Shown here in pieces: positions 19,777 to 30,400 of a stretch of 64,000 nucleotides of DNA. A program made the translations under genes and the position numbers. A model generated the notes under the pieces. That model was not told the DNA's origin, made no database searches, and saw only the letters and a program-made list of their open reading frames with translations. Source of the stretch: Asterias amurensis (lineage: Eukaryota; Echinodermata; Asteroidea; Forcipulatida; Asteriidae); assembly GCF_032118995.1 (NCBI RefSeq), contig NC_092663.1, forward strand, positions 5,518,001-5,582,000, given 5' to 3'. Positions within the stretch are counted from its first letter, which is position 1; each line of letters starts with the position of its first letter.

Positions 19777-22700
19777 CTGTGAAAGTAAAAAAACAAAATG
19801 TTAGTAAAATCATCATTTATTTTTTTAAGAATAGTTTAAACATAGATTCAAATCCCGCTGTCATTAATGTATCTTTGTTCAACCCCCAAAATTATGTTAA
19901 ATTATTTACTTTTCTAGCTTGACAGTGCAACTTAAGGAACTCGCTCTTGGCTGCCGTAGTCTTTTTGCTTTGTCGTTCCATGTGTAGTTTCCTTACCATC
20001 AATTTCTCGTTGATAGTGGCAACCCACCTATAACAAAATGTCACAAAACGAAATACGAAAGTGAAATTTAAGATAGTTATTAAACTTGTGATGAGTGTAT
20101 AACGTTTCATCCACACTATTTTCGATTAGCCTAACTCTTAAGCGAAACAAGCAAGCAAAAAGAAATATTATTTTTGTTTTTATTCAAAAGGCTGGTTGTA
20201 TAAATCTTCTTCTTTTTTTTAAGGCACGGGTGGGCGCCTTTGGTATATTCTCACTTTGTGTATCCAAACATTATGCATCAAGTTTATTAAACCTGTTAAA
20301 AGAGATGTATTCATTGTAAACAAAAAAATGATTGGGGTTGACTAATGACTCACTTTGCTTGATCGCATCAGACTTCAATTTTGTTTGTGTAATTGAAAGT
20401 TTAGTCTGTCAATTTAATGATGAAATGATTATGTGCTTACTACATACTTGCATGAGCAACATTTCGATGGGTCGCAACCGCCGGATTTTTCATTTGGAGC
20501 ACGACAGAGACCTGAAAACTGCAGTATTAAAGTCGGGAATAAAACGAGTTATAATTTTTCAGCAGAATGAAGACTGTTCAAAAATATCAAAGTAATTTCT
20601 TCGGGTTAGTTTTATGGAACTTTAATCTCAGTAAAAAGTTGGGGTGGTGTTATTTTTCACTGTGAGATCTTTTACAGGACGCCTTAAAGTGAGGCTGATG
20701 AGTCCGAGCGTTCCGAGATTCCAGCAAACCATGGCAGACTCCGGCCGTGGCTCACGGCCGACGGTTCTCTGACCGGAGGGTTGTATAATGGAAAGGTAAT
20801 TCATTTATGACTATAATGTGAGAAGAATGGTTGAGTGTAACTCAACATACCATGGAGATTGCTAGAGACGCAAAGCAGACAAACACGAGGAGACCAATCA
20901 CAGCAGGAATAAGTATCTGCGGCTGTTTGAGGGCGTCTGTCAACGGTCTTTTCGTCATCAACGTGAGGTTGGTATTCTCGGTTGTCGCCATGGTTGTAGA
21001 CTCAGGGGTCGTTGCATTTATCAATTCACTGACGTTTACCAGCATCTTCTTAGCGAGCTCGCTTTCTCTCTGAAGAAGAGCATCTATATCGCCCGTAACA
21101 AGCCGATTGATGAGTAGGGATCGCTCGGGTGACTTCGGTTCACCGAGGTCCACTCGAGCAACTTCGGAGAAATTGGACAGACTAGGCGGGAAAAGTTGCT
21201 CTAGGACACGTTCGAGCTGAGGTATCATTATTTTGAATGGTTCGCCTATTTTAAACGTATTCGTTGTTGGTGTCACAATTCTGGTGTCTTTTTCATAACC
21301 ATCGAATACAGCTTTTCCCGCGTTCTTCTCGTATCCATCAAAAACAGTATTTCTCGTGTCTTTTTCGTACCCATCGAATACAGCGTCCCTATAGTCTGTG
21401 TCTAATTCGTTTCCGGGTGTGGTGGTGGCCCTGCGTCAGAATCAAATAATATTAAGTTTAAGAAATTACCGTTATTATTCAGTTTATTGGTTAGCAGTGC
21501 CAATGTAATGGAAATAATTATATGTAATTAATAAAGCTATTTTAAGTGTTTTTTTTTTTTTCGTTTTGCTAATAATATGTATACAAATCGCGAAAGGGGA
21601 GTTTTGTTGTCTCGGTAGTCTGAGCTTAGAACAAGGACGGTATGAGGAAATCAAATTTAAGTGGTAACTTGTTGATATTCAAATCTTACACGCAAATGGC
21701 GTTTCATATTGAAAATACCTACTTTACGGTTGACACTGAGCCTTTTCCTCCTTGTAATGCAGTAATAAAGTTTCTCATTCGTTCGTGGAAGACGAGAGAG
21801 TAGAGTCTCTTCTTTCCCTGGTCGTGTATCGCCTCAATACGCTGCCGCATCAGAACGTCGTATTCACTCAGTACCCTCTCGCCCTCCGGACTCCGTATTG
21901 GGTAGGAATCTGCTCCGGATATAATGTAACCGGACTCGTCCGTATCTGGAGGTCGGAGGTCATCTATGGTCAGTTTGGTGGTGACTACTTGTTCCTGATC
22001 CGGTTCGAATGTGCCGGTTCCGATTTCTGGACTTTCTTGTGAGACGTTCCGGCTCAGTGATAAAGATCCTACTTCAAAATGACACACAATGTTGTCGGTT
22101 AAGTGCAAACTTTGATCTCCTTTCAATTTGAAATAATAAAACTCACATGTTTTCCATACTTTATAAACAATACATAAGAAACATTTAAAGTTTAATAACT
22201 CCAGATTTATTAAGACAGAAACCAAAATAAGTATGACCAAATAAACTCCATGCTGACTTACTGCAATTTGTTGCATCTTTGAAGTTACAGTTTACGGCGT
22301 CGCTGGTATCCATGATTTCGATGTCACGTGATTGCAAAACGTCCCACACTTCAAACCAACTACAGCTGCACTTTATCGGGTTACCAGCCAAGTATCTGAA
22401 TAAACAATGTATAATTCATGTTATTTCATGCACGATGCTCTATAATGTTTGAAAACTCATGTCACCGCATCCAATGAATATTATTGTATATCCAATGAAT
22501 GGAATCACTGGATCTGAGTAGCAGGTACCTGTCTTTATCCTTGCAGATAAAGACAGGGGCCCAGACTAGTCCAACCTCAGACCGTTTCATTATCACCAAG
22601 ATGGCAAACACTATTTATACTTACAACATTCTTAGACTCCGAAGCGGCATAAAGGCGGCAATACCGACCTTACTGATCAGGTTGTGGTTCAAATATCTAC

Positions 22701-25151
22701 GAAGGGAGAAAGTTGTACGAAATAATTATAACAATACGGGCCTAATACCACTTGTATTCCATCTGTATCCAATCTCAAAGGTCTCTACAGTTACCACTAA
22801 GCAATTTTAATGTTGCCCAACATCTATACATGAATTTACTCTGCTGCGCGTTACAATAAATAAATAAAACATGATGACGTAACAGGGCTTTTCGCGGATC
22901 TTTCAGGAGAAGGGTATTAACAAATAAATGCTCGTTGTTTTTTACACAATTATTATCATGTGAACTCAGTTTCCTTACTGATTGAAACAATTTAGACGAT
23001 TCTGAGCAAAGAATACGTGTTGTAGTTTTCGTTTCAAGTATATCTTTAAGTTGCTTATTATTATATAACCCCCATTAGCAATTGAATGCTTAACTTTTAA
23101 AGTCATAATTACTTACAGTTCTTGCAACGATTCCAGTCCAAGAAACATCACATCGTCAACTTTTTTTATTTGATTAAAAGAAAGATCTCTGTCAGGAAAG
23201 AATAAATAACACAAGGAAATGGGTGTTGTTATTCATTTTGGCAAGGCAAAGAAAAGTTGGGTTTCATAAAAAATGTGTAACATAATAAATATGATTTTGT
23301 TGTTTTGTATAAAGCGCCAGTTGACTTAATACGAGTTTAACGAAAACGAAGAAAATTCGGTGTGACAATTCCTAGTACCTTTGAGTCAATTTTTGAACAA
23401 AATGCTATTGTAATTTTGTATGGCGGCCATGTTGGTTCACAAATAAATGAAAACCATAATTTTGGAGGCATATTTTTCGTGGATTATTATACCGTCTTTC
23501 CAACCAATATTAATTTCATTTTGTATAGCAAGTGTCCAATCTAAGATGAATGAACGTATTGTATCATAGGTTGTTACTTACATCAAGTGTATGCTCCTTA
23601 GACCATGTGCTGTCTGAAAAGGTGCATCTTCTATAAACGCTATCTCATTGTGAGATAAATCGCTGTGTGAATGAAAAGAACCAATAAATATTTAGAAAAT
23701 TAAGATGGTAATAAAAAATAACTTTATTTTACTCGGACAAACAGTACCCTTTCAGGAAACCAAATGACTGGGTAAGTTTGAAAAGTTATTAGCAGTGCCA
23801 TCGATGTTTTGTAATGCCGCTTTTTTAACTATTTCAATGTCATTACGTCAGTAAAAGTTGTAAACGATATTTTATTTAGAAAATGCGATTTACATTCCTC
23901 GGACGCATCGTGATATATGAATCGAATGTTTCTAATTTGTTTTGTAAAAAAAAATCTCAAAATGTGATCTGGAAGTGAATTTGTTTTGCTAAATATTTTG
24001 ATACTTACATTTTGCGAATGTTGTATAATCCATCAAAAGCAAAACGATCAATATATCGAATGAGATTATGTGACAGTTTGCTGCGGAATAAAAAAAAATG
24101 CACTCAATGTTAGCAATGGGTTTACTAAAAAAAAGATAGTCTGATGGTCTGACTTGGTTCCAAAGTCTGTGGTCGTGTTTTTTCTTCTATCTGGCAGCTA
24201 CTTTATCCCGATGCCTGACAGTTACTACTGTATTTGCTAAATAGCGCCCTCTTGAAGAGTATTCTTGGCGTCTTGTGGTAGCCGATTGTTGTGAGGCAAG
24301 GCTCTGATGCAGACAACAACTGCAATTTCAGTAGACTAAAGGTTTTTTCTTCTTCTAAAGATGTCCTTTTGTTAGTTTTCTTGCCTTACGTGGCTATAAA
24401 AGCAATCGTCTTCCAGCTCGTGGCCTCCGTACCCGTTATACTTTTCCTCCATGGACCAACCAAATCTTTTAAACTCACATTGTAATTGCACCGTCCAGTC
24501 CGTTGAAACCATCTCGTATTAGCGCCCTCAGTCGGTTATGCTCTAAATATCTGAGAGAGAGAGAAAAAAGGAAACAGAGTGTTTAATAGGCTCATGTTTC
24601 ACAATCTTACAAACGGTAAACATGTTAACTGTACAATTAAATATTTAGAAACTCAGTCCACACAAAAATAACTTTTGTGACAACTTAGATGTCTAGCTCT
24701 ATCTAATCATGGAGGAAGGAAATGCAGATCTAATCTATTTATATTTCACAATGTTGGTTGTTTTTTGTTGGAAAAAAAACTAACTTGGTAAAGTAACGGA
24801 AAGCTGTTGATAGTATTAACATTGCGAGAAACGGCACTCTTTGAGTATTTTTTGAGAAAGAGGTAATTTCTCACTTAAAAAATGTTGGGAAACACCAAGT
24901 GAGAATACTGGTCTTTGACAATTTATTGTTAGTGTGCCATAGCTAAGCCAATTTTGTTTAATTACTCACACATTTCTGATGTGCAACAAGTTGTACTTTT
25001 GAAGATCAGTGGGAATTCTTTCAAGTTTAACTCCTTCATTTGTGTCAGGAGAACATGTTAATGTGTCTCCACGACACAAACACGTCTCAGGACAAGTGTC
25101 AGCCGCCAATGATGTCACGATTGCAAGAGATGTCAGATAGAACAGAAACAT
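19156..25151 (-). CDS. Leucine-rich-repeat single-pass membrane protein, multi-exon
   Basis: In transcript order: exon 25153-24970 (ATG at 25151); LRR exons 24550-24479, 24080-24009, 23662-23582, 23188-23117; LRRCT exon 22395-22262; 22071-(about 21727); possible 35-bp exon 21619-21585; 21430-20851; last exon 19776-19156. There is a signal peptide (MFLFYLTSLAIVTSLAA), then CPETCLCRG as LRRNT, LRR units of 24-27 residues, NPIKCSCSWFEVWDVL as LRRCT, an acidic Thr/Glu-rich stem, a membrane segment ILIPAVIGLLVFVCFASLAI and a Ser/Pro/Thr-rich cytoplasmic tail. This architecture fits a cell-surface receptor or adhesion protein. I do not recognise the specific family. Signal, LRRs and membrane segment are clear; joining of stem and tail exons is less certain. 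Confidence 0.72.
19910..20027 (-). CDS. Candidate basic cytoplasmic exon
   Basis: The acceptor is gttatag/G and the donor GAAAA/gtaaat. In the open frame (phase 2 in, 0 out) it reads WVATINEKLMVRKLHMERQ then SKKTTAAKSEFLKLHCQA. The exit phase matches the last exon. Alternative use of an internal gtaagg donor would change the phase. Confidence 0.35.
20448..20511 (-). CDS. Candidate Cys-rich cytoplasmic exon
   Basis: The acceptor is ttttcag/GT and the donor GCAA/gtatgt. In the frame that enters phase 1 and leaves phase 2 it reads LCRAPNEKSGGCDPSKCCSC, which would join in frame to the exon 20027-19910. Nothing upstream ends in phase 1, so its place is unresolved. Confidence 0.22.
20676..20768 (-). 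CDS. Candidate cytoplasmic exon of the LRR gene
   Basis: The acceptor is ccggtcag/AGAACC and the donor CCT/gtaaaa; 31 codons, phase 0-0, no stop; fits between the membrane exon and the last exon. It would encode RTVGREPRPESAMVCW then NLGTLGLISLTLRRP. No homology known to me. Confidence 0.35.
20851..21430 (-). CDS. LRR gene: juxtamembrane repeats and transmembrane exon
   Basis: The acceptor is gacgcag/G and the donor TCCATG/gtatgt. After ATTTPGNELD come three tandem repeats AVFDGYEKDTRN, TVFDGYEKNAGK and AVFDGYEKDTRI. Then a helical region (IMIPQLERVLEQLFP), NVSEL and TNLTL glycosylation sequons, and the membrane helix ILIPAVIGLLVFVCFASLAI. No in-frame stop across 193 codons. Confidence 0.75.
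21585..21619 (-). CDS. Possible 35-bp stem microexon of the LRR gene
   Basis: The acceptor is aagctcag/ACTACC and the donor gtatac. It would encode TTETTKLPFRD plus a split Leu. Its phase change (0 to 2) is exactly what is needed to join the exon ending at 21727 to the exon starting at 21430. Supported by phase and Thr-rich composition only. Confidence 0.4.
21727..22071 (-). CDS. LRR gene: extracellular stem exon
   Basis: Open from a twin acceptor (gaag/TAG/GATC; both AGs keep the frame, at 22071 or 22068). It encodes SLSLSRNVSQESPEIG and an acidic stretch, then ERVLSEYDVLMRQRIEAI and LVFHERMRNFITALQGGKG. Possible donors: ACC/gtaaag (exon end 21727) or, after an in-frame TAG, gtattt. The donor choice decides whether the product stops here. 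Confidence 0.65.
22262..22395 (-). CDS. LRR gene: LRRCT cysteine cap exon
   Basis: Starts with YLAGNPIKCSCSWFEVWDVL and carries two further cysteines (AVNCNFKDATNC), the LRRCT pattern CxC..C..C. It enters phase 2 and leaves phase 1 at TGCA/gtaagt. Confidence 0.88.
23117..23188 (-). CDS. LRR exon 4 (72 bp)
   Basis: It encodes DLSFNQIKKVDDVMFLGL then ESLQEL; phase 2-2; acceptor ctgacag and donor gtaagt. Confidence 0.88.
23357..23540. repeat. Diverged family C-like remnant
   Basis: GAGGCATATTTTTCGTGGATTA and TCTTTCCAACCAATAT resemble the right half of family C. No ends are recognisable. Confidence 0.35.
23582..23662 (-). CDS. LRR exon 3 (81 bp)
   Basis: It encodes DLSHNEIAFIEDAPFQTA then HGLRSIHL; LxLSHNxI is canonical. 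Phase 2-2, three residues longer than its neighbours. The acceptor is cacacag and the donor gtaagt. Confidence 0.88.
24009..24080 (-). CDS. LRR exon 2 (72 bp)
   Basis: The acceptor is ccgcag/C and the donor gtaagt. It encodes KLSHNLIRYIDRFAFDGL then YNIRK; phase 2-2. Confidence 0.87.
24479..24550 (-). CDS. LRR exon 1 (72 bp)
   Basis: The acceptor is tctctcag/A and the donor gtgagt. It encodes YLEHNRLRALIRDGFNGL then DGAIT in phase 2-2, one LRR unit. Confidence 0.85.
24797..24945. mobile_element. Family A remnant, internally deleted
   Basis: GAGAAACGGCACTCT, TTTTTGAGAAAGAGGTAATT, GGGAAACACCAAGTGAGAATAC and TCTTTGACAATT are family A blocks in order; the middle and both ends are missing. Confidence 0.7.
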
Positions 25152-25153
25152 AC
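24970..25153 (-). CDS. LRR gene: signal peptide and LRRNT exon
   Basis: The acceptor is cacatgcag/GT just before ATG at 25151-25149; the donor is ATGT/gtgagt. It encodes the signal peptide, then CPETCLCRGDTLTCSP and IPTDLQKYNLLHIRN. It leaves in phase 2, the phase kept by the following LRR exons. The acceptor two bases before the ATG implies a 5' UTR exon upstream. Confidence 0.85.
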
Positions 25154-25662
25154 CTGCATGTGGGTCAAAACACAAATGTTGCAAGTGCGGTTGATGAATG
25201 AAACAAAAGAAGAAAACCATTGTAGGTTAGGAACATTACAAAATTGGTAAGAAAATAAAGTCGTCTAAGATTACATAAACTAACACGGTCTCAGATATGA
25301 TGATAGTAGAACAAATAACATCCTTTAATTGAATACAGTTTAAAACATTTCTGAATGTCATATTTTACAAGTGTTGTTTCTGAACAAAATTTGATAGGAA
25401 CGCCTTGGAATTATAGGAAAACGAATGTCCCACTGTAGTCTGGTTTGAACTCGTCTGTTGCAGGATTTCATGAAACTTTACGCCATGGCGCAAGTTGCGC
25501 ATTTCCTTCGTGAAATCAACTGCAGTGCTATACCATCTATTTTGGCCTATACATGGATTAGCAGATTACAAAAATAAACTTTCGAACTATAATAACTGAA
25601 ACAAAAGACAAATGTAAAGTACTTTGTTCGTTCGGTTCATGCACCATTAAGTGAAAACTTAC

Positions 25663-25800
25663 CTTTCGTTAACGTTCATAACAAATTCAGCCACTCATAA
25701 TATGGACTTATTTTGGAGTAATTGCAAGGTTTATTGTTCGCCGGGAACTGCAAATCTTCACTATACTGCAACATTTTTGTATGCAAACGACCATTGATAT
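25663..25800 (-). other. Probable 5' UTR exon of the LRR gene
   Basis: A donor AAAG/gtaagt on the minus strand at 25663/25662 would supply the upstream exon required by the acceptor at 25154. The 5' limit is not visible. Confidence 0.35.
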
Positions 25801-25839
25801 CAAAATCCCAGCAGATTTTTAAACTTTGAAAGCTTTACG

Positions 25840-26050
25840 CGCGTGCAAATGAATACGCGAAACGTGTTGCGCTGCGCGCGCACGCGGGACGCAGCTGTTC
25901 AAGCGGCTGTAAACAGCGCCACCAAGAATGGTGTTCCTTTACCAGGCGGTACACACCACGAGTTAATGGTAAAAATAATATTAGTCTTGAGTTTGAGTCT
26001 TTCTTTTGGTATGTTTTAACTGTTTTATGTTTTGTGTTGCGCATGCGCCT
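25840..26050. promoter_or_regulatory. CpG-rich putative promoter with NRF1 palindrome
   Basis: The only dense CpG cluster between the divergent LRR and RECK genes (TGCGCTGCGCGCGCACGCG at about 25869). GCGCATGCGC at 26039-26048 is a perfect match to the NRF1 consensus. It probably serves the LRR gene; a shared role is possible. Confidence 0.4.
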
Positions 26051-27407
26051 CATAATGTCTTGTTGCTATTGTGTAGTTTTTTTTCTAATTTGTATCAAAC
26101 CGTTGAAAGTAATGACGTGAATGAAAACGGATCAACGCTTTTGAAACGTTTTGAATTGTACTACTCTTTTTTCGCAAAAAGTTTTTTTGTAGAGTCCGAG
26201 ACTGGTGCAAGTTGAATTCCCGAATCCCAATCACGGTCCTGTGCTCTCGTGCCCCCCCCCCCCCCCAATCCCCTACAAGGACATCCACCTACTCCCCTGG
26301 TGCCAATTACAGCCCGCTAGAGTCCCGGTAAATTGCTGGGGAGGAGCTTCAAGGTTGGTGACATAATAACCAGCTGAACTATCTCAGACCTCATTCAATT
26401 TGCTGTATTGTGTGGGATCACTCTCCTCAGCAAGCAATAAAAAAGCCGTCACACTTTGGTCTCGTTATTGTGTCGGCTTGAATAGGTTCTGGCACCCTTA
26501 GTTTATTGGGAACCGCACGCCCATGCAAATCCAATAGGGGGCTGAGAATGGTGTCCAGTTTTAGAGAAAAATAATTTTTCCTCAAAGTTTGTCAGAGCTC
26601 CATGAGAAAAGCGGTAAAAATAGTCCCACTGCCAATTGTTTGAGTTTGCAACAGACATGCGGTCCCTCAGTAATGGGATAATGTATTCTAGCAATTAGCT
26701 TTCCCCAAGAGATGAAGAAATCGATGGTAATGATTGGGCCACTTTTCAACGAGAGGTGATTATGGCCTATTATTCAGCAATTGGCTGTTCTTTGAACTGG
26801 TTGCTCGCCCTGCGTTACTAGACTCCAGCTGTGTGAACTCAAGAATGATTGCTGCGAAATTGCACTCCCCGGGAAGAGAAATATCTCAGCTGAAGTTTGC
26901 CTCAAATTGATATTGACGCACGATTTAACCTCGCACGCCAGATCGTCAATCTGGGACTGGGAAACATTTCCGGAGGTTTGTTCCACAATAAAGGTGGTGA
27001 ATGGTAATCACGTACGGAGGGGTGAACGACGAAAGAACTACCGGCAAATCCCAAGAGGCCAGCTAGTGCACTGTTTTGGGGACGGCGTGTGAGCGTGCGA
27101 CTCTCTTTGGGCGCTTTTTGTAGCTGAGATTGTCTTCCGTGAATTCATGCACGTAATACTATTGGCAAGTGCACTTTACCAGTAAAAGTTCTTCTTGTCA
27201 GCTACTGATTTCGGCTCAATAAAGCGCCCAAGAGTTCTTCACTGATGCCCAGTTGTGTGCGTGTGTGGTACGGACGGTGTGTATGCGCTGCACACAAACC
27301 AAAGACCAGCGATAAAACCAGTTAAAAGTACAGGAGCTTTTCAGTCGAGCGTGAGGGACGGCAAGTATGAACGTTCAACCGGCCTGGATATCTACGATTA
27401 GCGAAAG
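26051..27407. other. Intergenic region and RECK 5' flank
   Basis: No gene is seen. A poly-C run lies at 26253-26267. Base composition is near 50 percent GC from 26200 to 27400 and free of the MITE families, which fits promoter and 5' UTR of RECK. Confidence 0.4.
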
Positions 27408-27468
27408 ATGAAGTCTGGTTTTCTAACATTGGTTTGGATTTGTTCCTTGTCTGTGGTGTTTGCACAAG
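27408..27468 (+). CDS. RECK: RECK exon 1: signal peptide
   Basis: The ATG sits in GCGAAAGATGA and the donor is CAAG/gtagga. It encodes 20 residues with a clear hydrophobic core and an AQ cleavage context. Phase 1. Confidence 0.82.
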
Positions 27469-30400
27469 GTAGGAAAATGCTAGAAGTTGTTGTGTTAGTT
27501 TTTGTTTCAGCATTTTGGGTTGTCCGTTTTGCTAAGTGAATGTGTATTGCGCTAATTTTGTTAAGATTAGTTATAGGTGTCGTCTGCAACACAAACGCAT
27601 TACAACAGTGTCACAGTACCAGTTGGCAGAACCTCTCGTGAAATACTTGGCTTTGTGCTTCAATTTGTACAAGTATTTTCTGTTACCAAGTGTGGGGTTC
27701 AGTATTTACTGACTGGATAATTTCTGCAACAGTAGGTTATTTGGTGTTTTTATAAGAAAAAACAGTCGGCATTCAGAAATAAGTTGAACTTTGATTTTGA
27801 AGGTACTCCACCTACGAAAGGCTTGTCAGTCAGTTAGTTCAAGTTTAGAGGAACATTTTAACTGTGTAAAGATTTTTGTTGGTATTTGAAATGAATCCTT
27901 TCGAAACAATTTGCACAAAAAAAAGCAGCATGAATGAAACGGAACTCTCAAGTTTATTTAAAAATGCTTTAGGCCTATGCCTTGTAACATTTACCCTTTT
28001 AAAATGTCTCTAAAGGAACACGTTGCCTGGATCGGACGAGTTGGTCTATTAAAAGCGTTTGAAACCAATTGTTATGAAATGCATATGGTTAGAAAGATGT
28101 TTTAAAAGTAGAATATAATAATCCACACAAGTATCACTCGAAACTGCACGGTTTTCCTTTTACGCCGCGAACTATCACGGTCGGCCATTTGGGAGTCAAA
28201 ATTTTGACTGCCATAAATGGCCGACCGTGTTAGTCGACAGGGTAAAAAGAAAACCACGCAATTTCGAGGCATATTTCTGTAGATCATTGTATTCTACTTT
28301 TACAATATCTTTCTAACCATATACATTTTACAACAAACGGTTACAGAACGATTTTCAAAGACCAACTCGACCGATCCAAGGCAACGTGTTCCTTTAAACA
28401 ACCAAAGAAAAAAATATGCCCACCAACCCCACAGCATTCCCTACTACCTATGATATGAGGTTCGCCACCGTTCGTCCGACAAAGAGGAACGACCTCATAT
28501 TTGTAGTAGGGATACAGTATGTTGACATAGAGCTCCAGTTAAGCAAACCAGGTTCACTCGGCAGTCAATTCAGTTTCAATTTAGTCAAAATACTAAAATA
28601 CAGTCAAATTTTACAAAACATCTTATTTTTTTGCTTTTTTGAAGTGCAGCAATTATGACAGCCACTTATTTCGCTTGCCACTATTGATATTCCCCCAAAT
28701 TCAACATACACAAAATCATAGACCGAACAAACTTCCTCAAACTATTTGATGTAATTTGTAGCAGTTGATTAATTTAAATGTTTGCTTGTTATAAAATAGA
28801 GGAGGGCTAAATGCTTCCCAAAAATAAGAATGTCATCTTTAATTAAACATGGATTTTGGGCTGTTATATCAGTTTGTAATCTTATTCTTTTTCGTCCAAA
28901 TAGATCCCGAATGCTGTCATGGTGTTAGAAGCCACCCTGCCTGCCAAGCATCATGTGATCAGGTAAGAGTCTGCTCAAAATGTTTGAAGTAAAATGTGTT
29001 CAGGCAGTGGACACTATTGGTAATTGTCAAAGACTAGCTTTCACACTTGGTTTATCCCAACATATGCATAAAATAACAAACCTGTGAACATTTGAGCTCA
29101 ATTGGTCATCGAACTTGCGAGATAATAATGAAAGAGAAAGACACCCTTGTCACACGAAGTTGTGTGTGTTTAGATGGTTGATTTCGAGACCTCAAGTTCT
29201 AACTTTTAAATCTGAGGTCTCAAAATCAAATTTGTGAATAATTACTTCTTTCTCAAAAGCTATGGCACTTCAGAGGGAGCCCTCACAATGTTTTATACCG
29301 TCAACCTCTCCCCATTACTCTTCACAAAGAAAGGTTTTATGCTAATGATTGTTTGGAGTAATTACCAATAGTGTCCACTACTTTAACAAAAACAGGTCCA
29401 AACTCAGGCAGATTCAAATATCTTATTTTTACCTTGTCAGGATCTTGATTTTTTTAAGGGAAAGTACAATATTTTAGTCTCAATTTAGTCAAAACCCGTT
29501 TTGATGCCCTTGAAGTATTTTTGTAAAGCTAACTCAGTTTCACTGTTTGGACATTGGTATAGTTTCTTGAAAATTGCTAAAGTACCATCCTTATACGGAA
29601 CTTCTTCTGGTCATAAATTTTCACACAATTTCATGCTCAATACATTTACTGTAAAACCAGAGGTATTTATTTTTCTACCAGCCTGGGACTGCAAAAACTG
29701 CAAGAGTCAACAGACTAACAAAATACTGCATGATGTTGGCACTGCCTCTGCAGTGCAGCACTACCCCAAAATGCAAAGGGTTTCATACACTGAAGCCCCC
29801 CTCCAGCTTTAACATTGGTTATCAAAACAAAACTAGCTGGCACAGTTATTTGTGTTCTTTTGTTGTGGGGTCTGTGCATGCAGCGTGTACATGAATAGAT
29901 CAAAATAGAGCCAACTAACGTGCACATGGCATGGTGTTAATAATATGAGGGACAGCCATGCGCTTTGAAATAATAAATCCTGCTCTTTTTGTTTTGTGGG
30001 GGAGGAACGGTCCGTCTCAGTGCTCACCCCTTTTTCTGTTTCGATTAAAATTTGTTTGGGTAACCTACTTTTAGGAGTAACACCTACATGAACAGTGCAC
30101 TTGACTAAACATAAATTATGTAGATCTAGGTTGTTTGTTTTCAAAAGTAGGGTCTGCTTCTGTAGCTTTTTTTCTCACACTGTCTTCCTATGGTGGGTTC
30201 TTAAATGATGTAAGTCTAGTTGTCTGTTTTAGCATTTTACAATGTACAAGTGAAGACACTTCAGGACCCAGTCAAGTTGAATGACATTTCTATATTATTA
30301 TACTTTTAAAATACAAAAGACCTCTTTTGACAGTTTAAGAACTGTAAGGCCTACCAGTACCAACTCAATGTCACAATCAGCTCGATCAACAATTTCCTGA

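Larger units (their letters stand above)
27469..28903 (+). other. RECK intron 1
   Basis: Contains the family C copy 28011-28397. A near-palindromic pair CCCTACTACCTATGATATGAGG / CCTCATATTTGTAGTAGGG lies at 28439-28510. Confidence 0.7.

Noticed and set aside
20690..20730. CTGATGAGTCCGAGCG resembling a hammerhead ribozyme core
   Set aside because: The second core element GAAA and a pairing stem II are missing (GTTCCGAGA instead), and the segment reads as a minus-strand exon candidate.
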